DNA of 64,000 nucleotides, taken from contig CAUYUJ010018726.1 in the NCBI GenBank assembly GCA_963575745.1, positions 1,321,112-1,385,111 on the forward strand, read 5' to 3'. The notes beneath the pieces are model-generated. The model was not told the DNA's origin and did not search any database. It worked only from the letters and a program-made list of their open reading frames with translations. Both the position numbers and the translations under genes were made by a program. How positions within the stretch are numbered: the first letter of the stretch is position 1; every line of letters starts with the position of its first letter. This document shows, piece by piece, positions 43,661-53,110 of this stretch. Source of the stretch: Prorocentrum cordatum (Eukaryota; Sar; Dinophyceae; Prorocentrales; Prorocentraceae).

Positions 43661-43984
43661 GATCGCGCCGCATCGCCGATGCATCGGCGACGTGGCTCGA
43701 TGCGAAGCCCGATTCTCTCCACTCGGGCGAGGAGAGTTTGCGTATGCACCGATCCTGGCCAGGCCCATCTTGGGCCATGGATCTGTGTATGTGTGTATAT
43801 ATATATGGATATATGCCTACCTGGCCTGGTCACGAAGGCGTGTGCACCGATCCTGGCCCGAGGATGAGCCTGGCGAGGATCGGCGCGTGTGCTTTGTGCT
43901 CTTCCTTCAACCCACGCCGACGTCGCCGATGTATCGCCGACGTCGCCGATGCATCGGTGATGCATCGCCACTGCGGCGCGATCC
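43661..43984. mobile_element. Palindrome-bearing element, copy 3, expanded
   Basis: Begins GATCGCGCCGCATCGCCGAT at 43661 and ends CTGCGGCGCGATC near 43983, with palindromic CGCCGATGCATCGG words at both ends (the right side has two or three). About 230 bases intervene, including a short TATATATATGGATATA word and a duplicated CACCGATCCTGGCC-type segment (43757 and 43846). Confidence 0.6.
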
Positions 43985-45290
43985 TTCGACCCATCTGCCC
44001 TGCGCCGCCAGGGGTGTCCAGCGCAGATCCAAGAAATCGGGGCGGAGCTCAGGGCTGTCGTATTTGTGTAGTTCTCTTCTTCGAGTTTCGTAAACGCCAA
44101 GTGTGGGGGTCGGGCTGGTTGTTCCTCCCTCCCTTGATGAAGGCCCCTCGCCTTGGGGGCCTCACGTGGGTGCGCCAGGACGGCAGTCAGGCTGGGCCCC
44201 GTCCAGGATGACTCTGTACAGGCAGCGGTGAGGGCCAAGGGTCGAATCGGGGATCGACTACAGGATTGACCTACCCCAGAGCTGATTGGTTCGTCGAGCA
44301 TGCCGGAGATGCGCAGACTCTTCCGTAGATCTACGAAGCTTTCTGCATCGTGTTCGACGCCCCGACGAAACAAACAGGTATGGGTCAAATCAGCTCTGTC
44401 GTCAGTTCTTCTGCTCGACCGGAGAGCGGCAGCGGCAGCAGGCGGCCAAGCGGCTCCGCGGAGGGTATGGGCAGCAGTGCGAGCGGGGAGCGCGTGCACC
44501 GCGCTTTCAGGCGGAGTCCAGCCCGACTGCCACGCGTGCGCACCTTTGGGAGGCCCCGAAAGCGAGGGGCTCTCGTCGAAAACCACCCCGACGCCCACAT
44601 CTCAGAGCAGAAAAGGTACCAAATACCGCTACCCTTCTCTCGTTCTCTCATTGTTGGGCCTCCTGGGGGGCCCTCGTCGCCACCGCTGGATTCGCCTTTC
44701 AATTCTGGTCAGAACGCACCCTGGGCGAGGTCTGGAGAGTAGCGGTGGTCGGTGCCTTCTGGGTTTTCCCAATTTCGGCGGCACGCCCAGGGGGGGAAGT
44801 GAGAATGAGGCGGGCCTTCTCAGAGGACTCGGCAGTCCTCCAGCTCTCTGAGAAGTTGTCAGAGTTTCACCCGAAAATGCAGAAAACCTCTAGGGAGGCC
44901 GGAGGTCTTCTGAAAAAAAAACGCCGCCTTGTGAGAAGGTTTTCTCTTTCTTACTTCCCCCCTCGCTCGCCGCCGGCCATGTTTGTTGGCGTTTAGTAGC
45001 GGCCGTGTTACTAAACAGTCCTGCCCTTCTCGATTCTTTCGTTGGGTGCGCTTTACTAAACGATATTGCTTGTCGGGGTGCTTCTTCCCCACCTCACAGG
45101 TTGGGGTCTGTACGTTTTTTGAACGGATCTCCCGGCCCGTCCACCCTGCATACCACGGCCGCCAGACCCCCTGCAGGTCCAGCGACAATCCCTTTGAGAC
45201 CCCCGCCTCGCGCGGACGCGCCCACTTTTCACACCACGGCCACCAGAACCCCATGTCCACAGATAATCCCCCGATACCCCGCCTCGCCCC
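43985..45290. other. No gene; repeat fragments
   Basis: 44625-44746 matches 22520-22605. 44815-44975 holds CTTCTCAGAG palindrome words and the CTTACTTCCCCCCTCGCTCG tail shared with 22350. No supported gene. Confidence 0.45.
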
Positions 45291-45295
45291 TTCGG

Positions 45296-45890
45296 CGAAC
45301 ACGACAGAACCTGTCACAATTGATCAGAAGACCACACATCATAACATCACACAATACAGCACAGCATGACGTACCATGCCATTAATGATCATACCATCAC
45401 ATACGATAACAGGAAATACCATACCATATCAGCACGTCACACAACATACCATTGCATGCACTGGCAACGTATACCATGACAGAGTGCAACATAGCATTTT
45501 ATCCTTTAACACAACATAGCGCAGCACAATGCCATTTCATATCATTCCACATTATGCCATGGCATAGCATAACATAGCAAACCATGCCATAACCATGCAT
45601 GTGATGAAATGCGGACCATTCATAATAGAAATGGTTTCACACATCGGAATACAGCATAGCAGATCATACATCATTGCTTATCACACCACCTCAACCCAAA
45701 CTGAACGTCCCAGGTCTCCCCACAGACAAAATCCGGTTTGGGGGGGGGGGGTACGGGTTCCACCGTGGTTTCTCAGTGTTCTTGGGTGCCCCCCCACCGG
45801 AAATTGACGATTCCAACGATGAGTTCGGGTCGGGTTGGGGTGGTTTGGTAGGTGGCGCGTAACATAACACAGCATAACACATCCAGCTGC
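45296..45890. repeat. Degenerate CATAC/CATAG satellite-like tract
   Basis: ACCATA, CATAACA and CATAGCA words recur every 5-12 bases from about 45330 to 45680 and again briefly after 45860. The same pattern lies at 52310-52950, and in reverse complement at 60180-60600. Confidence 0.6.
45680..45858. mobile_element. MITE-like element, family H copy 2
   Basis: The right end TTCGGGTCGGGTTGGGGTGG (from about 45825) matches the right arm at 23939, and the left end CACCACCTCAACCCAAACTG is its diverged inverse. It sits within the CATAC tract. Confidence 0.5.
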
Positions 45891-46023
45891 TTGCGGCAAA
45901 CCCCGCCACCGTGCCTGTGCAACAACGCAGCAGGGAGGAGGCCGAGCGTAGAAACAGCACACTTCCGACGCGTATTCTGCAGTGGGGCGGTTCGTGATCC
46001 CGATTTCGTCTTCGTCAGCACGG

Positions 46024-46743
46024 TACGGAGGAGGAGGAGGCGGAGGAGGAGGAGGAGGGAATGGAGGGAATGGAGGGAATGGATGAGGAGGAGGAAGAGG
46101 AGGAGGAGGGAATGGAGGAGGAAATGGAGGAGGTGGAGGAGGAGGAGGAGGAGGATGAGGAGGAGGAGGAGGAGGAGAGGGAGAGCATGAGGATGAGGAG
46201 GAGAAGGCGTCTTGGGGCCTTCTTGGGGCTTCCTGGGGGCCCCAAGATCTTCCTGAAAGCTTCTCGGGGGCCTCCTGGGCCCGTCTGATGCCTAAGACGG
46301 CTGCCTTGGGGGCCTCTCTAGGCCACGCTGGTGCCCTCTTGGGGCCCTCGAGAGGTCCCCAAGACGGCACAAGAGGTCTCCAAGAAGCCCTCTGGGAGAG
46401 CCCGAGGAGGCCAAAACCATTGATGTTCCATTGGTGTTTGAAGGATGCTGAGGTTCTGGCATGTTTGGGTTTCCGACACACGTCAGCCCAAGAGGCCTAT
46501 GTGTGTGTTTTTTGTTGTTGATCATTTGGAGCGCTTCAGGGCCGTCTTGGGGCCCTCTTTCGGAGCCCCTTGGATGGGCAATTTGTGGGTCCTCTTGGGC
46601 CGACTTCGGATCCTCTTGGGGACCTCTTGGGCGGTCTTGAAGCTATCTTGGAGGCCTCGTGGAGGCTGGTTGGGCCGACTTGAGCGATCGGAAACCCGCA
46701 CAGATGAGAACCTCAACATCTTCCAATAACTTGGGGACAAGTC
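46024..46743. repeat. GGA run followed by CTTGGGGCC composite repeat
   Basis: GGA/GGAATGGA units lie at 46024-46180. 46200-46740 belongs to the CTTGGGGCC family and aligns in order with 51600-51955 (AACCATTGATGTTCC, GAGGTTCTGGCATGT, CAGATGAGAACCTC). The shared word ACTTGGGGACAAGTCG at 46729-46744 also occurs at 51349-51364, and similarity ends exactly there. Confidence 0.7.
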
Positions 46744-46780
46744 GCCGTAGCCATTTTGGCTCCAGCCACTTTGGCCCAAG
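46744..46780 (+). other. Tandem relict dinoflagellate spliced leader
   Basis: 46744-46765 reads as a 22-base DinoSL. CCGTAGCCATTTTGGCTC is identical to the known leader, followed by CAG where the leader has AAG. Starting at its final AG (46764), AGCCACTTTGGCCCAAG (to 46780) matches the last 17 leader bases with two changes. A full leader followed by a truncated one is the pattern left when a trans-spliced mRNA is reverse-transcribed into the genome and its new transcript is trans-spliced and reinserted again. It lies 84 bases upstream of the carrier ATG. Confidence 0.9.
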
Positions 46781-46863
46781 GCACTCGGCCTGGAGCCGTT
46801 GAGGCTCATTCTCCCAGGCGCCCGAGCGGACAATGACATGATGGGTGCTGGAGTCCAGCCGCC

Positions 46864-47769
46864 ATGTATTTGTGGGTGTTCCCAAACCGCGACTACGCCA
46901 TTGGCGCCACGGGTGGGCTAGCTGCCTCCGCCTGCGCGATTTTCGTCTCCCACCCGGTCGAGTCCTTGAAGGTGCGGATGCAGAGCGGCCACTTCGGCGG
47001 CGGGCCGGGGGACCCGCTGCTGCGCCGCCTGGGAGGCTTGCTGCGGAGGCCCTACTACGGCATCATGCCGCACCTCGTACAGTATTCCGCGTTCAACTCC
47101 GTACGCTTTGGCTCCTTCGCGGCGGCAAAGGGGTATTTTCAGCGTCGGCGGGGCGGCCACGTCGGCCCCCTGCCCCTCGGAGACATCTTCCTGTGCGGCG
47201 CCTTCTCGGGCACTTGCGTCGCGGCCACCCTGCACCCGCTATTTGTGCTAAAGACGCACCAGCAGGTGAACCGCATCAGCCTGCCAGAGGCCCTCGGGCG
47301 GCTGTGGCGCCACGAGGGCGTCCGCGGCCTCTTTCGCGGTTACCTCTCGGGCTTTGCCCGCTTCCCGCTGGCGCTCGGCGTCTTCTTCACCATGTACGAG
47401 GCGCTGGCCAGGCCAGAGCTCCTGAACCTCGGGCTTAAACCCGCGCAGCCGACGCCCGGTACGGCGTCGCCCGGCTGGCTGGGCCACTGCGCCATGGCAG
47501 GGGCACTCTCGGGGATAGCCTGCTGGACCAGCATCTACCCCCTCGACGTGGTGCAGAGCCGAGTGATGGGAGAGGCCGCGTACGGCGCCGACAGGAGGTA
47601 CACCGGTGCGCTCAGGGGCTTCGCGCGGCTCTACCAGGACGGCGGCCTCCGCGCCTTCGTTCGGAGCTACTCCGCGGTGCTGCTGCGCTCGGGGCCCGTC
47701 AACGCCGTGCTGCTGCCGGCCAGCGAGGCGGCGAGGCCGCTGGTGGAGCGGTGGCTGCCCTCGGAGTGA
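46864..47769 (+). CDS. Mitochondrial carrier family protein (SLC25-like), retroposed
   Basis: 301 residues, single exon, the usual length for the family. The three-fold repeat is visible. HPVESLKVR has its Pro at residue 31, HPLFVLKTH at residue 125 (acidic position replaced by Phe) and YPLDVVQSR at residue 226 (Lys replaced by Gln). Each lies at the end of an odd-numbered helix. GxxSGxxxW before the third motif (residues about 215-222) recalls the carnitine/ornithine-like subgroup, but the substrate is not certain. The likely role is solute exchange across the mitochondrial inner membrane. The 5' leader carries a double spliced-leader relict, so this copy came from a processed mRNA. The frame is intact and GC-rich in third positions, so it may be expressed. 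The 3' end of the retrocopy is not obvious and I see no poly-A tail. Confidence 0.92.
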   Translation: MYLWVFPNRDYAIGATGGLAASACAIFVSHPVESLKVRMQSGHFGGGPGDPLLRRLGGLLRRPYYGIMPHLVQYSAFNSVRFGSFAAAKGYFQRRRGGHVGPLPLGDIFLCGAFSGTCVAATLHPLFVLKTHQQVNRISLPEALGRLWRHEGVRGLFRGYLSGFARFPLALGVFFTMYEALARPELLNLGLKPAQPTPGTASPGWLGHCAMAGALSGIACWTSIYPLDVVQSRVMGEAAYGADRRYTGALRGFARLYQDGGLRAFVRSYSAVLLRSGPVNAVLLPASEAARPLVERWLPSE

Positions 47770-48186
47770 CTCTGCGCGGAGTGCGCGGTTCGCCACGCCA
47801 CGGGCACGGCGCGCCCTTTCCTCCTCCGCCCTCCGCCCCTCCTCCAGCTTGCTCTCCCTCTCTCCTCTCCCCTTCCTCTGTTTCTATTCGCGCGCCTCGG
47901 AACAAGGTTCTGCCGAGCCCTGCTGCATGTGCACCGCTCGGGTGCGGCGGGCCCGCGCCCTTCTCGGCGCGGGGGGCGCGGCGCCGGCGCTCGAGGCTGT
48001 GAACGCCCCGAAGCTCCGAGACGGGCTCCATGGAGATCGTGCAAGAGTGACCGGTGCAAGCGGTGTCATGGGCCAGGGCCGACGCCCGACTCCCCGGAGG
48101 CGGGAACCTATCCGGACAAGAACGGGAAGCGCCGCTTCTCTGAGCTTGCGTGCGCAGGCACACGGATTCCCACGTAAAGCGGAATG

Positions 48187-48426
48187 CGTCCCGAAATCGC
48201 TGTATAAGTATTGCGTGGACCCCGAAATCGCTATATAAGTATTCCGTTCGCTATATAAGTATTATGTGGGTCCCTAAATCGCTATATAAGTATTGCGTGG
48301 CCCCCGAAATCGCTATATATCCCGTTGGTCCCGAAGTCGCTATATGAGTATTCCCTGGGTCCCGAAATCGCTATCTAAGTATTGCGTGGACCCCAAAATC
48401 GCTATATAAGTACTGCGTGGACCCCG
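48187..48426. repeat. ~33-bp tandem repeat carrying TATATAAG
   Basis: About eight units of CCCCGAAATCGCTATATAAG followed by TATTGCGTGGA, with variations, some shortened (one lacks the middle part near 48250). It lies 0.4 kb after the carrier stop and ends at a GGA run (48436-48600). TATA-like words recur in most units. Confidence 0.8.
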
Positions 48427-48435
48427 ACCCGCCGC

Positions 48436-49195
48436 GAGGAGGAGGAGGAGGAGGAGGAGGAGGAGGTGGAAAAAGCAAGAACAGGAGGAGGAAGAGGAGG
48501 AGAAGGAGGAGGAGGAGGAGAAGGAAAAGGAGAAGTAGAAGGAGGAAGAGGAGGAGGAGGAGGAGGAGCAGGAGGAAGAGGAGGAGGAGGAGGAGGAGAC
48601 CAGATGGCTTCGAGGACCGTCCGAAGGCATTTTTTGGAGGATCTCTCGAGCGAAACGCTGATGTTTCAACGAAAGTGTGAAAACACGTTGGTTTTTCAAT
48701 ATTTTCGCTTCTTGGGCCATCTTGGGGGTCATCCGAGATCGCTCCGAAAAGATCTCGGGCGAAACGCCCATTTTCGAGGATCCGAAGATTAGGCGAGCGA
48801 TTCCGAGATCCACATGTTTGGAGGATGTCCCGAGCGAAATGCCAATGTTTAGCAAAACGATAGCCTCCAACATCTCCATTTTCGGAGGATGTCTCGAGCG
48901 AAACGGCCAAAATAGGGGAACCTGATCAGACAAGAACGGGAAGCGCCGCTGAAGTGTAATGGGCGTATTGGGCGAAGAAGAAAACGAAGGCGAGGACAAC
49001 GAGGAGTCGATAACGAGGACGACGTGGCGAACGTGAGGATAGCGAGGAAGAGCATGAGGACAACGAGGAGGAAGAGAAGCACAAGGACTAGGACGAAGAG
49101 TACGAGGGCGAGCACGAGGAGGAATGCGGAGGGCGATGATGACGACGACGACGACGACAGAGGACAGTACGAGGCAATTGGATGAAGACGTTGCT
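48436..49195. repeat. GGA microsatellite and short direct repeats, no gene
   Basis: GGA/GAA units at 48436-48600. From 48630 to 48910 the phrase GAGGATxTCTCGAGCGAAA(C/T)G recurs four or five times (for example 48640, 48890), with the same word at 49592. 48965-49160 is GAC/GAG-rich. Confidence 0.6.
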
Positions 49196-49640
49196 CCTGG
49201 CGCCGCACGGGGTTCTCTTGAGGCCTGTTGGGGGCTTCTTGGGGGCCCCTTGGGTCCTCTTATGGGCTTCTGGGGTCTTCGTGGGCTGTCTGGGCGCGTC
49301 GTGGGGTTCTGTGGGAGCTTTCTTAGGCCGTCTCGGCGCTGGGGGCCTCCTGGGGCGCTCCCGGGAGTCTCTTGGGGCCTTCTTGGCCCTTCTCGGGCCG
49401 TCTTGGGGTTCTTGTGAGCTGGCTGGGTGGCTCCTAGAGCGCTCTCGGGGGTCTCTTGGGGTCTTCTTGGGGCGCTCTTGGGCGCTCTCCTGGGGCTCTC
49501 CGGGGCGTCTTTTGGGCTTCCCTTGGGCCGTTGGAAAGCCTTCTAATAGCGATTCGATTACGACGTCGATGCGGAGTCCCCTCTTGGGCAAATTTTTGGA
49601 GGATATCTCGAGCGAAACAACCATTTTTCAATTAGCCTGG
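49195..49640. repeat. CTTGGGGCC-type block
   Basis: CTCTTGGGGCCTTCTTGG-type units from 49210 to 49520. Ends with GGAGGATATCTCGAGCGAAAC, shared with 48.6-48.9 kb. Confidence 0.6.
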
Positions 49641-49694
49641 CGAAGGACCCAACCATATGCAGTTGTGAATACCGCGATTGTGGATCTCATCTTC

Positions 49695-49750
49695 GCTCGC
49701 GCTCCCTATGGGGCCACGAACCGTGTGAGGGGGCGTGCCGAAATGCGTGG
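49695..49750 (+). repeat. Single diverged 89-bp unit
   Basis: GCTCCCTATGGGGCCACGAA followed by CCGTGTGAGGGGGCGTGCCGAAATG. It lies about 360 bases before array B and has the same orientation. Confidence 0.65.
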
Positions 49751-50089
49751 CGGGGTCCCCAATACGAACAAAGACGATCGCTCTGAGTGCGCGAGACTGA
49801 GACCGGGTGAGCCTGAGCGTGAGTAAGTATGATTGTGAATGTGTCTGCGTGCGAATCAGTCTACGTGCATCAATGTCGACGCCCATGTCGGCACGCCCCT
49901 CACGAGGATCGCGCCCGCTTCCTTCCCCTTCTTTTTCTGCCTCTTTGCCCGTGCACGCCGATGTCCATGGCTGCGGGCGCGGCGCCGCACTGAGTCCCCG
50001 CGACGCACGCTGGTCGCCCCGAAGGGGTCCCGGCGACGCGCGCGGGTCGTCCGTTGTGCGGAGCAGAGAGAGTGCTAGCTGGCTGTTGG

Positions 50090-50800
50090 GCCACAAAACG
50101 TGTGAGCGGTGTGCCAAAATGGGGCGGCGGCGCCATGCGAGTTCCGCCACTGGGACCTTAGGTGGAGCTCCCTAGGGGGCCACAAAACGTGTGAGGGGTG
50201 TGCCAAAATGGGGCGTCGGCGCCATGCGAGTTCCGCCACTGGGACCTTAGGTGGAGCTCCCTATGGGGCCACGAAGCGTGTGAGGGGTGTGCCAAAATGG
50301 GGCGGCGGCGCCATGCGAGTTCCGCCACGGGACCTGGGGTGGAGCTCCCTATGGGGCCACGAAGCGTGTGAGGGGTGTGCCAAAATGGGGCGGCGGCGCC
50401 ATGCGAGTTTCGCAACTGGGACCTTAGGTGGAGCTCCCTATGGGGCCACGAAACGTGTGAGGGGTGTGCCAAAATGGGGCGGCGGCGCCATGCGAGTTCC
50501 GCCACTGGGACCTTAGGTGGAGCTCCCTATGGGGCCACGAAGCGTGTGAGGGGTGTGCCAAAATGGGGCGGCGGCGCCATGCGAGTTCCGCCACTGGGAC
50601 CTTAGGCGGAGCTCCCTATGGGGCCACGAAACGTGTGAGGGGTGTGCCGAAACAGAGACATGCGGAGAGCAAAAGCCAGGATGGGGGAGGAGGGAGGAGG
50701 AGGATGGGGGAGGAGAGAGGAGGAGGGAGGAGGAGGACGCGGGGCACCGTCTCTTCAAAACGAGGACCCAACACCACAGGATGGTGGGGAAAAATCCGCC
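50090..50800 (+). repeat. Array B of the 89-bp repeat with conserved flank
   Basis: GTGCCAAAAT-type words at 50111, 50200, 50289, 50377, 50466, 50555 and 50644 give intervals of 89, 89, 88, 89, 89 and 89. Units are almost identical, much cleaner than array A. Each contains GCGCCATGCGAGTT, GGAGCTCCCTATGGGGCCAC and CGTGTGAGGGGTGTGCC. The right flank (50650-50795) with AGGAGG runs and ACAACCATCCTGTGG in reverse corresponds to 7853-7985, so array plus flank is one element present twice in opposite orientation. Confidence 0.9.
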
Positions 50801-51345
50801 AGCGCAGTTTTCAAGTGCAGCGCGTACCCGATAATCATTTTACCACCAACAAGCGGTCCACGCCAGGGGCGCTTCCCGTCATCCGCCAAGGAAAAAATAT
50901 TTGCAGCCGGGTTGTCATGGTCTCTCGCGTCTTAGTTATCTAACTGTTCTTGGATAGCTTGGCCTAACAAACTGCCAGCACCATCTCGTTCCGACAAGGC
51001 GCTTCCCGTAATCCGCCGTAAGCAGTCTGGCTCGGCTGGATTCCTCGAAGAATTCGGCGTCAGTCTTGGCAAGCAAGCAGGTCAACCTGCGTGCACCAGA
51101 CGGCACATCGTAACGTATGGGGAAGCACTGCACCGTTGTAGCAGTGCGCTTGCGCAGCGGCTTCCAAGCCACTTTTTGGCTTGTGGACCAGCAGTGTTTT
51201 CCAACCATCTGCGCCGGCGGCTGCTGCCACTGCATGCTTCGGGACACCTTCTGCCCAATGGGCGTTGTGTTTGCCTCGGCGACTCAGGCCCGCCGGCTCT
51301 CTCGGCTGGAAAGACAGACGGAGCGTCAGCCCAATCTCGGCAACA
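50800..51345. other. No gene seen
   Basis: Mixed-composition DNA between array B and the next CTTGGGG block. Overlapping frames of about 100 codons have no recognisable motif. Confidence 0.4.
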
Positions 51346-52135
51346 AACACTTGGGGACAAGTCGATGGTTTTTGCCTCCTCGGGCTCTCCAGGAGGGCTT
51401 CTTGAATATTTTTTGGGTTGTCTTGGGGGCTTTTTGATCTGTCTTGAGGCTGCCTTGGAGGCCTCTTGAGCAGTTTTGGTCCATCTTGGGCCATCCTGGC
51501 GTCTTCTTGGCTGCCCTGAAAGCCGCCCAGGAGGCCATCAGGCTCCCGAAGAGGCGTCAAAACAGATCAAGAGGCCCCCAAGACTGCACAATATGTCTCA
51601 AAGAGCCCCTTCGGGAGAGCCCGAGGAGGCCAAAACCATTGATGTTCCGTTGGTGCTTGAAGGATGTTGAGGTTCTGGCATGTCTGGGTTTCCGACCCAC
51701 GACAGCCCAAGAGGCCTGTTTGAGCCGTTTTGTTGCTCCCTTGGAGCGCTTCAGGGCCGTCTTGGGGCCCTCTTTGAGCCCCTTGGGCGATTTGTGGGTC
51801 CTCGTGGGCCGGCTTGTGGCCCTTTTTGTGGCCTCGTGGGCTGTCTTGGATTTATCGTGGAGGCCTCCTGGAAGCCTCCTGTGTCGCCCTCCGTGGTCGG
51901 AAGCCCGAACAGATGAGAACCTCGAAATCTTTCAAACACCTAAGGACAATCATAGGTTTTGGTCCCCTCGGGCTCTCCAGGACGGCCCCTTGGAGCTCTC
52001 TCGTGCCGTCTCGTGGGCCTCTTGGGCCGTCGTGAGGCCCTCTTGAACTCTTGGGCTATGTTGAGCCGTCTTGAGGCGCACTTGGGAGGCTCTTGAGCCG
52101 TCATGAGTCATCTTGAGCCGTGTTGTCATCGTATT
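51345..52135. repeat. CTTGGGGCC composite repeat, partly duplicated
   Basis: ACTTGGGGACAAGTCGATGG and CCTCGGGCTCTCCAGGA at 51349-51400 recur in variant form at 51942-51985. 51600-51955 is the counterpart of 46400-46743. Unlike the 46-kb copy, the sequence continues here without a spliced leader. Confidence 0.65.
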
Positions 52136-52309
52136 TGTTGTCTTGGAAGTCGCTTTGGAGACCATATTGGCAGTACAGTGGGCGAAACGACAGCCAGACC
52201 TAGTTTTCAGAAGGGGCGGTGTTGTAGGCACGCGCGCGTCGAGGGGTGGGGAGGGGGAGGTTCCTCAAATTTTACAATGCCTCACAGACAACAGACCAGC
52301 GTTCTAACA

Positions 52310-52960
52310 TGCCCACTCCGCGGCATACCAGATCATACCATACCACGGCATCATAGAACCGATGATACCATATCATGACATTGCATACCATGAAAGAGTG
52401 ATGCAGACCACAACATTAAATACCATAACGTGCATCTCATAGTGTTGTAACAGGGCATGTCGTCGCATACCATCATATGACAGACCAGATACTACCATAA
52501 CATAACATACTAGCGCATGCAATGGTTGAGCGGAGCACACAGTACAGGGCATACCCACCACACAGCATAACATGTCATAGCATCGCAGACCATAGCATAC
52601 TACCCTACATCATAACTACACCATGACATGCCACAGCATAACCGAACACACCACCAAAGCACTTCGCATTCGAACCAGTGACAACGCACATGATAGAGCG
52701 TGGCATGGTACAGTATGACAGATGAAGCCGGTACATACCAGACCATGTCATACAACGGAGCAAAGCGTGCCATCACGCAGCATCAAGCATACAGCAATAT
52801 ACCAACGCATACCATGACATCGTGAGGCATAGAAGAGCGCATCATTCCACACCATTGCAGGACAAACCACACATGGTTTGATGAATGTTGCCGCGGTGAC
52901 ACAGGATGTATTAGACCACCACATACTGTACCGATTGCAGAGAAGCATCATCGTGGCAGA
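52310..52960. repeat. Degenerate CATACCATA tract, left flank of LINE
   Basis: ACCATA, CATAGCAT and CATACCA words throughout, with no strict period. Ends a few tens of bases before the GCTCGAGCTAGGGCTC word (52980) that precedes the plus-strand LINE. Confidence 0.6.
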
Positions 52961-53110
52961 ACAGGACCTAGCATATGGCTCAAGCTAGGGCTCGAGCTAG
53001 GGCTCAAAGCTGCGACAACCCGACCAGGAGCCCTGCCAAGGGTGGGCCGTCGCCGTTTCATCCTAATCGTCTCGACTTCCATCCCTTTGTTACTCCCCTT
53101 TCTGCTTGTG

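Noticed and set aside
48187-48426. TATA array as a set of promoters
   Set aside because: No downstream gene is supported and the words are part of a minisatellite unit. Kept only as an observation.
50100-50650. CRISPR-like regular array
   Set aside because: Units are 89 bases long with no variable spacers, and the context is eukaryotic. It is an ordinary tandem repeat.
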